DNA from: an uncultured Bryobacterales bacterium
GTDB lineage: Bacteria; Acidobacteriota; Terriglobia; Bryobacterales; UBA6623
Direction: 5' to 3'
Assembly (NCBI GenBank): GCA_946887065.1
Contig: CAMPKL010000073.1
Coordinates: 1-10,489, forward strand
DNA length: 10,489 nt
The notes beneath the pieces are model-generated. The model did no database searches. It was not told the origin of the DNA and saw only the letters and a program-made list of their open reading frames with translations. Below are positions 1 through 5,422 of the stretch, piece by piece (the first letter of the stretch is position 1; each line of letters opens with the position of its first letter). A program made the translations under genes and the position numbers.

Positions 1-407
1 CCGTCTTCGAAGGCGATCTCTTGAGCGGAAAGGTCGAATAAGTCGCCGTGGATAGCGAGCCAGGCAGCGGCGATAGCTTGAGGGGATTGGGTTGATGGCA
101 GGGTTAGCGCGCCGGACCTGCCCGAGAGCAGCTTGATGCGCCCTTGAGAATTGAGCGAGTAGCGCACCGGCAAGCCAGCCTCGGTGGTCGTCGACGCCAA
201 GCGGGTTTGGAGCGGCGTGATTTGCGCTTGCTTGGCGGCGTTGGGCGGCGATGGAGCGGCCGGGCCAAGCGCTAGGGGCAGGGCGCGGATATCGAAATTC
301 GCAGGGCGGGGCGCCGTTTGCGCCGTGGCGTTCGCAACCGACAGCAGGATGAAAATAGTGCTCCAAAACGGGCCGACGATTTCACGGAGCAAGCTGTCAT
401 TTTTCAT
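1..407 (-). CDS. Secreted peptidase-like protein with FTP-type propeptide (N-terminal fragment)
   Basis: This reading frame starts at ATG 407-405 and stays open for 135 codons to the left edge, so the protein is truncated by the window. Residues 1-30 look like a signal peptide: a short charged start, a hydrophobic run (STIFILLSVANA) and a likely cleavage near ATAQ. The rest resembles the start of an FTP (fungalysin/thermolysin propeptide) domain: a segment VRYSLNSQGRIKLLSG followed by AIAAAWLAIHGDLFDLSAQE, which matches the pattern of bacterial M36-type propeptides (an 'A..WL..H..LF.LS' helix). In that family the propeptide chaperones and inhibits a secreted zinc metallopeptidase; the catalytic HEXXH region would lie off the left edge and cannot be seen. 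The start has no strong Shine-Dalgarno sequence. It is divergent from the gene at 574, with 166 bp between them. The FTP call is by pattern memory; a secreted protein of another class with an FTP domain is the main alternative. Confidence 0.7.
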   Translation of the reverse strand, partial: MKNDSLLREIVGPFWSTIFILLSVANATAQTAPRPANFDIRALPLALGPAAPSPPNAAKQAQITPLQTRLASTTTEAGLPVRYSLNSQGRIKLLSGRSGALTLPSTQSPQAIAAAWLAIHGDLFDLSAQEIAFED

Positions 408-573
408 AATTCACGTTTTCAGAGAACGCCATAGTAGCGTACCCCGGTTGAATTTGCGCAACAATTCGTTGATTTGTTTACCTGGCCAACGCAGCTTCTC
501 CGAACTGGCTTAGCCAGGGCAGGACGGGATCAAGAAAACGGGATGTAAGATTAGAGGCGTTGCAGGCGACAAG

Positions 574-2025
574 GTGACGAGTCGACTCGAACGCACATGG
601 CGCATCGCCGTCATAGCGGCGATGTTGTCGCCGGTTTTTGCTCAGACGCCGCCGCCCTCTCCGTATCTTGAGGATGAGATTCGCCATCTGATCGGCATCC
701 AAAACAGGATGCGGATGAGTTTGGAGGAGTTGCCCAACTACACCTGCCGCATCGAGATCCGCCGCGCTCATTTGGGCGTCAAGGCGCGCGAGAAGATCGC
801 GAAGCAGATCGAGAAATTGCGAGGTCAGGAACTGGCTCGTACGCGGACCGCCGCGCCGGGCGCGACGGTTGAACTGGCCAACATCAACATTCCCTTGGAC
901 GCGGCGGATTCGGTCGCTCTGGAAGTCGCCATCATCGAGAACAAGGAACTCTACGCATTTCCTGGCCGTTCGCGGTTCGAGGATCGCTCGCTGGAGAGCA
1001 TGATCGGGCATGGAACCGTCGCAACGGGGTCGTTTGCCGGCCACGCGCGGACCGTCTTTGTGAATGGCGCCGCGCGGACTCAGTACGTGGGCGAAGAATT
1101 GCTCGACGGCGAGCCGGTACGACGATACGACTACGAAGTGGAAGTGTTTCGAAGCGGGTACAGCGTCTCGAATAAGGGTCAGAGCGCCACGGTGCCGTAT
1201 TTCGGGTCGTTCTGGGCGGCGGCGGACAACGATGAACTCCGGCGGCTGACCGTTCGAGCGGATGACATACCTGTTCAGGTCGGCATCGATGAGTTTGAAA
1301 CGCAAATCGAGTATCAAACGCTGCAACTCAATTCCCAGCCGTTCATCGTTCCGCGGCGTGCGCGGCTGACGATGTTGTTGAGCACGGGCGTGGAGAGCGT
1401 GAACGAGACCGAATATGAGGACTGCCGATCCTTCAGCGGCGCCTCCACACTGTCCTTTGACGAATCGACTTCACAGTTCTACGTCGAAAAGGATGAAACG
1501 ATTCAAGCAGTAGACCTCCCGGCGGGCCTCACCCTTCCGCTTCGGCTGACGACTGTCATCGATTCGGAGACGGCAAGAGTGGGGACGCTGGTGGAGGGCG
1601 AACTAACGAAGGATGTACGGATCGGCGAGAATTCCTTGGCGCCGAAGGGAGCGACGCTCAGCGGCAGGATTCGGCAGTTTGAGTTCTATCAGGGAGGGGA
1701 CGCGCACTACGTGGTGGGCATCGAGTTCCAGGAACTGATGTTTGACGGCGGCAGGAAAAGGGCCCGACTCTCTCTTGCTCTTGAACAAGTGGCCGGCAGA
1801 ATGGGCGTTCAGCAGGTTCCGGAGGGTCCTGTGACCAACACGCAAGTCGCCAAGGGCATCGGCAACTTGCCGACGGTGACGCGAACGACTATTGAGACCT
1901 ACACGGGGCGGCGTTTGCCGGGGGTCGGCATCTTCTATGTTCGCGGCAAGAAGTTCCAGCTCAAGCCGGGACTGCGGATGGTGTGGAGAACGCTCGAGGC
2001 CCCGACGCCGGCTGAGGAGCGCTAG
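574..2025 (+). CDS. Secreted protein of unknown function, acidobacterial type
   Basis: The 483-residue product starts at GTG 574. Residues 1-23 form a signal peptide (RIAVIAAMLSPVFA, cleavage before QTPPP), so the protein is exported. Then come a helical charged segment near 50-95 containing LPNYTCRIEIRR and a Lys/Arg-rich stretch, a middle region rich in beta strands with YAFPGRSRFEDRSLESMIG and a GSFWAAADNDELRRL segment, and a C-terminal part from about residue 310 (LTLPLRLTTVIDSETARVG ... APKGATLSGRI). That last part resembles the beta-rich domain of TrbI/VirB10-like proteins, where a 'GT.V.A.L...V.....L.PKG..L.G.I' pattern recurs. The overall arrangement matches secreted proteins I associate with Acidobacteriota genomes, where copies are often numerous; no biochemical role is known to me. 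The gene stands alone: a divergent gene lies upstream and a tRNA downstream. A 282-codon open frame on the opposite strand inside it is a GC-rich shadow. Confidence 0.85.
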   Translation: MTSRLERTWRIAVIAAMLSPVFAQTPPPSPYLEDEIRHLIGIQNRMRMSLEELPNYTCRIEIRRAHLGVKAREKIAKQIEKLRGQELARTRTAAPGATVELANINIPLDAADSVALEVAIIENKELYAFPGRSRFEDRSLESMIGHGTVATGSFAGHARTVFVNGAARTQYVGEELLDGEPVRRYDYEVEVFRSGYSVSNKGQSATVPYFGSFWAAADNDELRRLTVRADDIPVQVGIDEFETQIEYQTLQLNSQPFIVPRRARLTMLLSTGVESVNETEYEDCRSFSGASTLSFDESTSQFYVEKDETIQAVDLPAGLTLPLRLTTVIDSETARVGTLVEGELTKDVRIGENSLAPKGATLSGRIRQFEFYQGGDAHYVVGIEFQELMFDGGRKRARLSLALEQVAGRMGVQQVPEGPVTNTQVAKGIGNLPTVTRTTIETYTGRRLPGVGIFYVRGKKFQLKPGLRMVWRTLEAPTPAEER

Positions 2026-2085
2026 CCGGGCGGCAGAGGGGTCAAACCTAGTCGGGTATTATTGGATAAGCCCATCTCGGCGGAT

Positions 2086-2162
2086 GGACCCGTAGCTCAG
2101 TTGGATAGAGCAGCCGCCTCCTAAGCGGCAGGTCGCGTGTTCGAATCACGCCGGGTCCGCCA
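2086..2162 (+). tRNA. tRNA-Arg (anticodon CCT)
   Basis: A full cloverleaf can be folded by eye. The acceptor stem GGACCCG (2086-2092) pairs with CGGGTCC (2152-2158). The D arm is GCTC/GAGC (2095-2098 with 2108-2111) and the anticodon stem GCCGC/GCGGC (2113-2117 with 2125-2129). The seven-base loop CTCCTAA gives anticodon CCT, reading the Arg codon AGG. The T arm is GCGTG/CACGC (2135-2139 with 2147-2151) around loop TTCGAAT. The discriminator is G2159 and CCA (2160-2162) is encoded. No base pair is broken, so the gene should work. Its last 17 bases are repeated at 5335-5351, which makes it a candidate integration target. Confidence 0.97.
2146..2162 (+). repeat. Left direct repeat (attL-like) at the tRNA-Arg 3' end
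   Basis: The 17 bases TCACGCCGGGTCCGCCA cover the last base of the T loop, the 3' half of the T stem, the acceptor 3' strand and CCA. An identical copy lies at 5335-5351 in the same orientation. Identity stops on both sides (A/T before, T/C after). tRNA 3' ends are the usual core sites of tyrosine-recombinase integrative elements, so this is read as attL; that role is inferred. Confidence 0.6.
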
Positions 2163-2277
2163 TTTTCGCCCAGGAGCGCCAAGCGGTCGGCACGCTCGGC
2201 GCGGTCTTGAGCAACTCTTGGTTAGCTCTACCCTCCTTAGGGCCGACCCAAAAGACGGATGCCTCACCTGTTTTCAT
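2146..2277 (-). CDS. Possible 43-residue ORF coupled to the receiver gene
   Basis: The last bases of the receiver gene read TTATGA, so its TGA overlaps an ATG (2277-2275) by four bases, a common coupling arrangement. The frame that follows begins MKTGEASVFWVGPKEG and ends with MADPA and TGA inside the 17-bp repeat, antisense to the tRNA 3' end. There is no Shine-Dalgarno sequence of its own and I recognise no family. The beginning, with a beta-strand-like VFWVG, could be the remnant start of another receiver-like protein, or the frame may be chance. The stop codon lies in the repeated core, so excision would not change the product. Confidence 0.2.
   Translation of the reverse strand: MKTGEASVFWVGPKEGRANQELLKTAPSVPTAWRSWAKMADPA
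2176..2202 (+). terminator. Hairpin just downstream of the tRNA
   Basis: GCGCC-A-AGCG (2176-2185) pairs with CGCT-C-GGCGC (2193-2202) around a seven-base loop: nine pairs with one A/C mismatch, 13 bases past the tRNA end. There is no T tract after it, so it is a weak candidate for an intrinsic terminator; it could instead serve in tRNA 3' processing. Confidence 0.3.
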
Positions 2278-2696
2278 AAATATAGACCCACGGCATAGGA
2301 AGGAACAACGTAGTCTCCCGAGCGCGCTATGCGGGCCAAGCTCTCTTGAATGGCCGTGTCGAGAACGTCGGCAGAAAAAGGCCACATAACAAAGAGAGCG
2401 CCACAGCCCTCTCTGGTGACCTGGTCGGACTGCTGGGTATCATCCGTCAGGTAAATTACCGGCCGGTTCCAGCGTCTACTTATCAGTTGTCCGGCTCCGA
2501 TCGGATCAGCCGTATCCCTGACCTGAAGATCCAGTACGACTACATCCGCCTCCAAGTCGTAGCCGCTCTCCAGAGGCTGCTTCGCGGAGGTCAGAATGTC
2601 GGCGACCGTATAGCCCAGCGTCTCCAAGGTATCTGCAAGGTCATTCCCGATCTCGGTCCCGTCAACGATCAACAAGACTCTCTGTTGCTCTCTCAT
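2274..2696 (-). CDS. Short single-domain response-regulator receiver protein, atypical
   Basis: ATG 2696-2694 was chosen because GGAGGTGA, a near-perfect Shine-Dalgarno, lies five bases before it; a GTG two codons upstream is inside that site. The 140-residue product has a CheY-like receiver fold: beta-1 RVLLIVDG with the acidic D12, beta-3 DVVVLDLQV with the phospho-acceptor candidate D56, and beta-4 RPVIYLTDD with the switch threonine T84. The conserved lysine of the usual KPF motif is replaced: the sequence reads VMWPF, with W105 where Lys is expected. There is no output domain; about 30 residues follow the receiver core. Proteins of this type act by protein-protein contact, and loss of the lysine suggests altered or absent phosphorylation signalling (inference). 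It lies 32 bp downstream of the Rnk-like gene on the same strand, so the two are probably one operon. Confidence 0.85.
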   Translation of the reverse strand: MREQQRVLLIVDGTEIGNDLADTLETLGYTVADILTSAKQPLESGYDLEADVVVLDLQVRDTADPIGAGQLISRRWNRPVIYLTDDTQQSDQVTREGCGALFVMWPFSADVLDTAIQESLARIARSGDYVVPSYAVGLYL

Positions 2697-2728
2697 GGTC
2701 ACCTCCGCCTTTTACTCCGGTGTACAGT

Positions 2729-3196
2729 TCACATGCCGCTGTACGCCGTCGCCCTTTCCGGGGCGGGCGCCGGGCCGACGAGCGCACGCCGTCGTTGAGC
2801 TTCAGCCTCGGGCTGAAACAGGACGTTCTCGACGAGAAATCTCCTTGTTCCGCCTGGCGTTGCACACTCAAAACTGTCGCCTTCTCCGTAGCCCAGCATG
2901 GCAATCCCCACTGGCGCGAGAACGGAAAGACCGTTTTCGGTACGTCCAGCCTCGCTCGGCAGAACGAGCCTGCAGGTCAGCAACTCGTCTGAATCCAGAT
3001 CGCGCAGGCGCACTCTACTGTGCAGCGTGACGATGCCTTGTGGGATCTCGTGACTGTCTACGACATTGGCCCGATCCAGTTCGTGTTCGAGGACGGCAAG
3101 CCAATGAGTGAGCTCCTTGTTCGCCGGCCCGAAATTGTCCACGATGGCAGTCAATTTGAGGTAGTCCGGTTTCGTGACGTAAATCTGGCTTTTCAT
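2729..3196 (-). CDS. rnk: Rnk-like protein (GreA/GreB C-terminal fold), 'nucleoside diphosphate kinase regulator'
   Basis: The product is 155 residues from ATG 3196-3194, chosen for AGGAG seven bases upstream; a longer frame to 3244 lacks such a site. Residues 1-55 make the short N-terminal helical part with a LEHELDRA helix, as in Rnk. From about residue 55 comes the GreA/GreB-type C-terminal domain: IPQGIVTLHSRVRLRDLDS, then LSVLAPVGIAMLGYGEGDSF and a closing FLVENVLFQPEA, the same order as E. coli Rnk (SRV.F..L ... LSV.APVG.ALLG...GDS ... YQPEA). Rnk proteins bind RNA polymerase near the secondary channel, like Gre factors but with a short coiled coil that cannot reach the active site. Roughly 20 residues rich in Arg, Pro and Ala follow the usual end. 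It is the first gene of a likely operon with the receiver gene. The family call is firm; the cellular role here is not known. Confidence 0.85.
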   Translation of the reverse strand: MKSQIYVTKPDYLKLTAIVDNFGPANKELTHWLAVLEHELDRANVVDSHEIPQGIVTLHSRVRLRDLDSDELLTCRLVLPSEAGRTENGLSVLAPVGIAMLGYGEGDSFECATPGGTRRFLVENVLFQPEAEAQRRRALVGPAPAPERATAYSGM

Positions 3197-3382
3197 GACA
3201 AATCTCCTATGCTTCTCCGCGGCTGCACCCCATTCCGATGGCACAAAATGCGAGCCAAATGCTAGATTTCGCCCAGCAGGGCCTCGTGGCGTGAGTGAGG
3301 TAGGATCGTGCCGGCTCGCCGTTGCTGTGAGGGTCTTCCCTCTTCTGTGCCTTCAGTCTATCCGTGATTCGGGCGGATGAAA

Positions 3383-3411
3383 ATTACACATATAGGATGG
3401 GACCTGTTGAA
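3383..3411 (-). promoter_or_regulatory. Weak candidate promoter for the Rnk-like operon
   Basis: On the minus strand, TTCAAC (3411-3406) and TGTAAT (3388-3383) are separated by 17 bases, matching sigma-70 boxes at 3 of 6 and 5 of 6 positions. It lies about 190 bp upstream of the start codon. It falls in the most AT-rich part of the gap. This is only a pattern match. Confidence 0.25.
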
Positions 3412-3447
3412 CATTTCTATCTATTGTCGAAGGTGACCCGAATCGAG

Positions 3448-3470
3448 CGCCCGCGTTCCAAGGACGGGCG
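3448..3470 (-). terminator. Hairpin after the NhaR-like gene
   Basis: CGCCCG (3448-3453) pairs with CGGGCG (3465-3470), and inside the loop TCC/GGA can pair further around AA. It starts 28 bases beyond the regulator's stop codon. No T tract follows on the minus strand, so intrinsic termination is doubtful. Confidence 0.3.
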
Positions 3471-3497
3471 GTGCGAGCGGTGCGCTCTGTGCAGGCC

Positions 3498-4394
3498 CTA
3501 GGCGAATATCTCGCGGTGAGCGGCCTCGATGATGGTCGTGACGGCGGGGTTGGAGAACCGTCTTTCGGGTGAGATTGCGTAGTAGCGCATGCGGGCGGCC
3601 TTCATTCGTCCGAGAAGTTTGACGCGATAGTTCTTCAGAGTGTGCTCTTCAATAAGGGCCGAGGCCGCGAAGAGTCCACTGCCTGTTTGTGCATGCTCTT
3701 TCAATAGCTCGCTGTCTTCGAACTCCGCGATCACGCTCGGTTGAATTCGGTTGCTTGCAAACCAGTGGTTCATCAACCGGCGGAGCGCCGTGTTGTCCGT
3801 AGGCAGCAAGAACGGGGCGCCGTTCAGCGAACGAGGAAAACCCGGTGCGTATCGCTTGACCAACTTCGAGGAGCCGAATAGCGACACGGCGCTCTCTCCC
3901 AGTAAGTGGCTGTAGGCGTTCAGTGTGAACTGCGGTCCCAGCGGGAAGTCGGAAAGCACCAGATCCAGTTCGTGAACCACCAACTGGTTCATCAGATCAT
4001 TGGGCTTGCCTTCATAGATCACCGCCCGCGCACCCGGCAACCGAAGAGCCGGCGAGAGGAATTGGTAGGCGATCGGCTTGGGCAACACGTCGGTGACGCC
4101 CACCGTGAAGCTGACTCCGCCGCTGGCCGGCCGCCCGTCGACAGCTTGCTGCAACTCTTCGCCCAGGGAAAAGATGTCGTTCGCGTATCGATACACGAGT
4201 TGGCCGGTCTCGGTAAGCCGCAACCCTCGTCCGGCTTGGCGAAAGAGTTTGTGTCCAAAGTTCTTCTCCAGCGTCCGAATCTGCGCGGAGATAGTCGGAT
4301 GTGCGAGCCTCAACTCCTTCGCTGCCGCGGTGACCGAACCGGTTTTGGCGACCTTCCAGAAGTAGAGCAAGTGGTGATAATTTAGCCAAGTCAT
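3498..4394 (-). CDS. nhaR: LysR-family transcriptional regulator, NhaR-like
   Basis: The 298-residue product starts at ATG 4394-4392, giving MTWLNYHHLLYFW, the standard start of NhaR-type regulators; a TTG at 4421 would add nine unconserved residues. Residues 1-60 are a LysR winged helix-turn-helix (VAKTGSVTAAAKELRLAHPTISAQIRTLE), followed by the linker helix with FGHKLFRQAGRGLRLTETG. From about residue 85 is a two-lobe periplasmic-binding-like effector domain (FTVGVTDVLPKPIAY, LDLVLSDFPLG, PFLLPTDNTALRRLMNHWF, GSGLFAA). The length is close to E. coli NhaR (about 300). NhaR activates a Na+/H+ antiporter gene in enterics, but no antiporter is near, so the target is unknown and the symbol reflects family only. 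It is divergent from the receiver gene at 4520, with 125 bp between them. No strong Shine-Dalgarno precedes the start. Confidence 0.9.
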   Translation of the reverse strand: MTWLNYHHLLYFWKVAKTGSVTAAAKELRLAHPTISAQIRTLEKNFGHKLFRQAGRGLRLTETGQLVYRYANDIFSLGEELQQAVDGRPASGGVSFTVGVTDVLPKPIAYQFLSPALRLPGARAVIYEGKPNDLMNQLVVHELDLVLSDFPLGPQFTLNAYSHLLGESAVSLFGSSKLVKRYAPGFPRSLNGAPFLLPTDNTALRRLMNHWFASNRIQPSVIAEFEDSELLKEHAQTGSGLFAASALIEEHTLKNYRVKLLGRMKAARMRYYAISPERRFSNPAVTTIIEAAHREIFA

Positions 4395-4413
4395 AGCTGA
4401 GGGATGTGTAGAA

Positions 4414-4442
4414 ATTATCAACTTATTATCGCGATAAGTCTA
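4414..4442 (-). promoter_or_regulatory. Candidate sigma-70 promoter of the NhaR-like gene
   Basis: On the minus strand TAGACT (4442-4437) and GATAAT (4419-4414) are spaced by exactly 17 bases, matching consensus at 4 of 6 and 5 of 6. The -10 box lies about 20 bases before the chosen ATG, which implies a short leader and fits the absence of a strong Shine-Dalgarno. Confidence 0.45.
4426..4437. promoter_or_regulatory. Palindrome TTATCGCGATAA, possible autoregulatory operator
   Basis: A perfect 12-bp inverted repeat lies in the spacer of the candidate NhaR-gene promoter, touching its -35 box, and within the divergent intergenic region. LysR-type regulators usually bind dyads here to control themselves and the divergent gene. 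The canonical T-N11-A spacing is not exact, so the assignment is inferred from position. Confidence 0.4.
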
Positions 4443-4519
4443 CTGGATAGAACTGTTGGAGCCTTCTAGAATACGGCTAGTGCGGGCTCTCAACCCGGAG
4501 CCGCGCGGGGAGGTGCGGG

Positions 4520-5035
4520 GTGGCGTTGCGATCTGCGCCGGCAGTATTGGAGGGATCCGTCTACACGGTACCAGGGCCCAGCGTGTCGCTGCCGTCGGAC
4601 CGAACTGATATCGAGGCGGCGGAGTCATCGCGCGTCGCGATCGTGGTTGCATCAGACGAAGATCGGGGCGCACTGACGAAGACCCTAAAGAATTTAACTG
4701 CCGAGGTGGTAGTGTGCCACAACTTGAAGACGCTTCGCCGTTGCCTTTTGCGCGACAAGGTGGATCTGGTGATCACTGACCCGACGCTGCCTGATGGGAA
4801 TTGGGCCGATGTACTAAGGCTGATTGTTCGCGCCTCCCTCGCAACGGACTTGCTGGTAAATGGCAGGACGGCCGATGAAGGGCTTCGCTTCGAAGTTATG
4901 TGGCGAGGCGGGTGTGGGATTGTGGAGCCGCCCTATTCGGTGGAGAGCGTGAGCAGGAGCGCCCGCAACGCGTTGCCGCTCCGTGGAGAAGTCGCTCGCG
5001 GACCCGGAAACGAGGGGGAAGGAGCAGCGGCATGA
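4520..5035 (+). CDS. Degenerate receiver-domain (response regulator-like) protein
   Basis: The 171-residue product starts at GTG 4520, with GGGGAGG six bases upstream. A polar leader of about 36 residues precedes a receiver domain: beta-1 RVAIVVASDEDRG with an acidic cluster (D46, E47, D48), beta-3 VDLVITDPTLPDGNW with phospho-acceptor candidate D87, and beta-4 TDLLVNGRTADEGL. The pattern LPDG-W-DVL ... ADE-L matches a family of short receivers I associate with Acidobacteriota. In those the beta-4 end usually reads VTS and a lysine sits in a KPF motif; here the former is VNG (N114) and the latter IVEPPY (E136), so two phosphorylation-related positions are lost. No output domain is present. 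It is divergent from the NhaR-like gene and its stop overlaps the next start, so it is the first gene of a two-gene operon. The receiver fold is fairly sure; signalling activity is doubtful. Confidence 0.75.
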   Translation: MALRSAPAVLEGSVYTVPGPSVSLPSDRTDIEAAESSRVAIVVASDEDRGALTKTLKNLTAEVVVCHNLKTLRRCLLRDKVDLVITDPTLPDGNWADVLRLIVRASLATDLLVNGRTADEGLRFEVMWRGGCGIVEPPYSVESVSRSARNALPLRGEVARGPGNEGEGAAA

Positions 5036-5247
5036 CGTCACGAGTTAGGTGCCACACGCAACGGGAGTTAGAGGTGGCAGGGTGGCCAGTGCATCTGACT
5101 TGTTACAAGGTCGGGGAGTCGTGGCTGTGCAAGGTAAACAGTGTCTCGCCTGGAGCCGAAATCGCCAGGTCGGTCAGTTGCACTCAGGCCGATGCCGAAC
5201 TTCTGGCATTGAGCAAGGCCGAGAGACGACTGCTTGCCCCACGGTGA
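5032..5247 (+). CDS. Small protein of unknown function, coupled to the receiver gene
   Basis: ATG 5032 overlaps the receiver's TGA as ATGA, and AAGGAG lies about eight bases upstream, so translation is probably coupled. The 71-residue product is soluble, with four cysteines (C8, C25, C33 and C46) and a core WPVHLTCYKVGESWLCKVN that looks like two short beta strands, then a helix AELLALSKAERRLL. There is no signal peptide or membrane segment. The strand-turn-strand plus helix layout recalls small double-stranded-RNA-binding-like or HicB-like folds, but no motif is strong enough to name one. The coupling suggests it works with, or is dosed with, the receiver protein. The frame extends upstream inside the receiver gene, but the ribosome site and overlap support this start. 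Confidence 0.65.
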   Translation: MTSRVRCHTQRELEVAGWPVHLTCYKVGESWLCKVNSVSPGAEIARSVSCTQADAELLALSKAERRLLAPR

Positions 5248-5334
5248 GTCGTTCAATTCTGGCTTGCTGGGAGCCGGCGAGTTGCCGAAAGTTCCAGGCT
5301 TGCCGTTTCCTGACCGCGTTGAACCACATGTCCT

Positions 5335-5351
5335 TCACGCCGGGTCCGCCA
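5335..5351 (+). repeat. Right direct repeat (attR-like), copy of the tRNA-Arg 3' end
   Basis: TCACGCCGGGTCCGCCA is identical to 2146-2162 and in the same orientation. The sequence before it does not resemble the tRNA T arm or anticodon arm, so it is a 3' fragment only, not a second gene. It lies between the small coupled gene and the end of the SGNH gene, in a 175-bp stretch with no other feature. Confidence 0.6.
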
Positions 5352-5422
5352 CGTCACGCCAGGGGAGCGAGACGAAAACGCACTTGTCGGGCGGCGTGAG
5401 ACCGTTCTGGAAGCGCTCGCTC

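Larger units (their letters stand above)
3197..3497. other. Intergenic region between the NhaR-like and Rnk-like genes
   Basis: This 301-bp gap holds no convincing gene. The short open frames across it lack ribosome sites and recognisable sequence. It contains a hairpin close to the end of the regulator gene and an AT-rich stretch around 3380-3430 that may hold the promoter for the leftward Rnk-like operon. Confidence 0.6.
2163..5351. mobile_element. Putative tRNA-Arg-bounded mini-island without integrase
   Basis: This 3.19-kb block begins just after the CCA of the tRNA and ends with an exact copy of the tRNA's last 17 bases. A same-orientation copy of a tRNA 3' end, with no homology to the rest of the tRNA upstream of it, is the classic trace of site-specific integration. 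The cargo is an Rnk-like gene, two receiver-domain genes, an NhaR-like regulator and a 71-residue protein. I see no integrase, excisionase, transposase or relaxase in any frame, so it is either a remnant that lost its integrase, a non-autonomous passenger mobilised in trans, or the near end of a larger tandem structure. The repeat is seen directly; mobility is inferred. A random exact 17-bp match landing on a tRNA 3' end in a window this size would be improbable. Confidence 0.5.

Noticed and set aside
478..1326. A 282-codon open frame on the minus strand
   Set aside because: It lies fully antisense to the secreted protein gene at 574, has an Arg-rich composition typical of a GC-rich shadow frame, and shows no recognisable domain, signal or ribosome site.
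2697..2702. Upstream GTG start for the receiver gene
   Set aside because: The codon is part of the GGAGGTGA ribosome site; the ATG five bases after that site is the better start.
2346..2798. A 150-codon plus-strand frame across the receiver gene
   Set aside because: It is antisense to the clearly recognisable receiver domain and its start region, with no family features of its own.
3197..3244. N-terminal extension of the Rnk-like gene to 3244
   Set aside because: The added 16 residues are absent from the family pattern and lack a ribosome site, while ATG 3196 has AGGAG at proper distance.
2163..5334. Search for an integrase or transposase fragment inside the tRNA-bounded block
   Set aside because: Open frames in the block on both strands are explained by the listed genes or are shadows; no R-H-R-Y or DDE pattern was seen.
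5335..5351. Second tRNA gene at the right repeat
   Set aside because: Only the last 17 bases match; the preceding sequence cannot form the acceptor 5' strand, D arm or anticodon arm.
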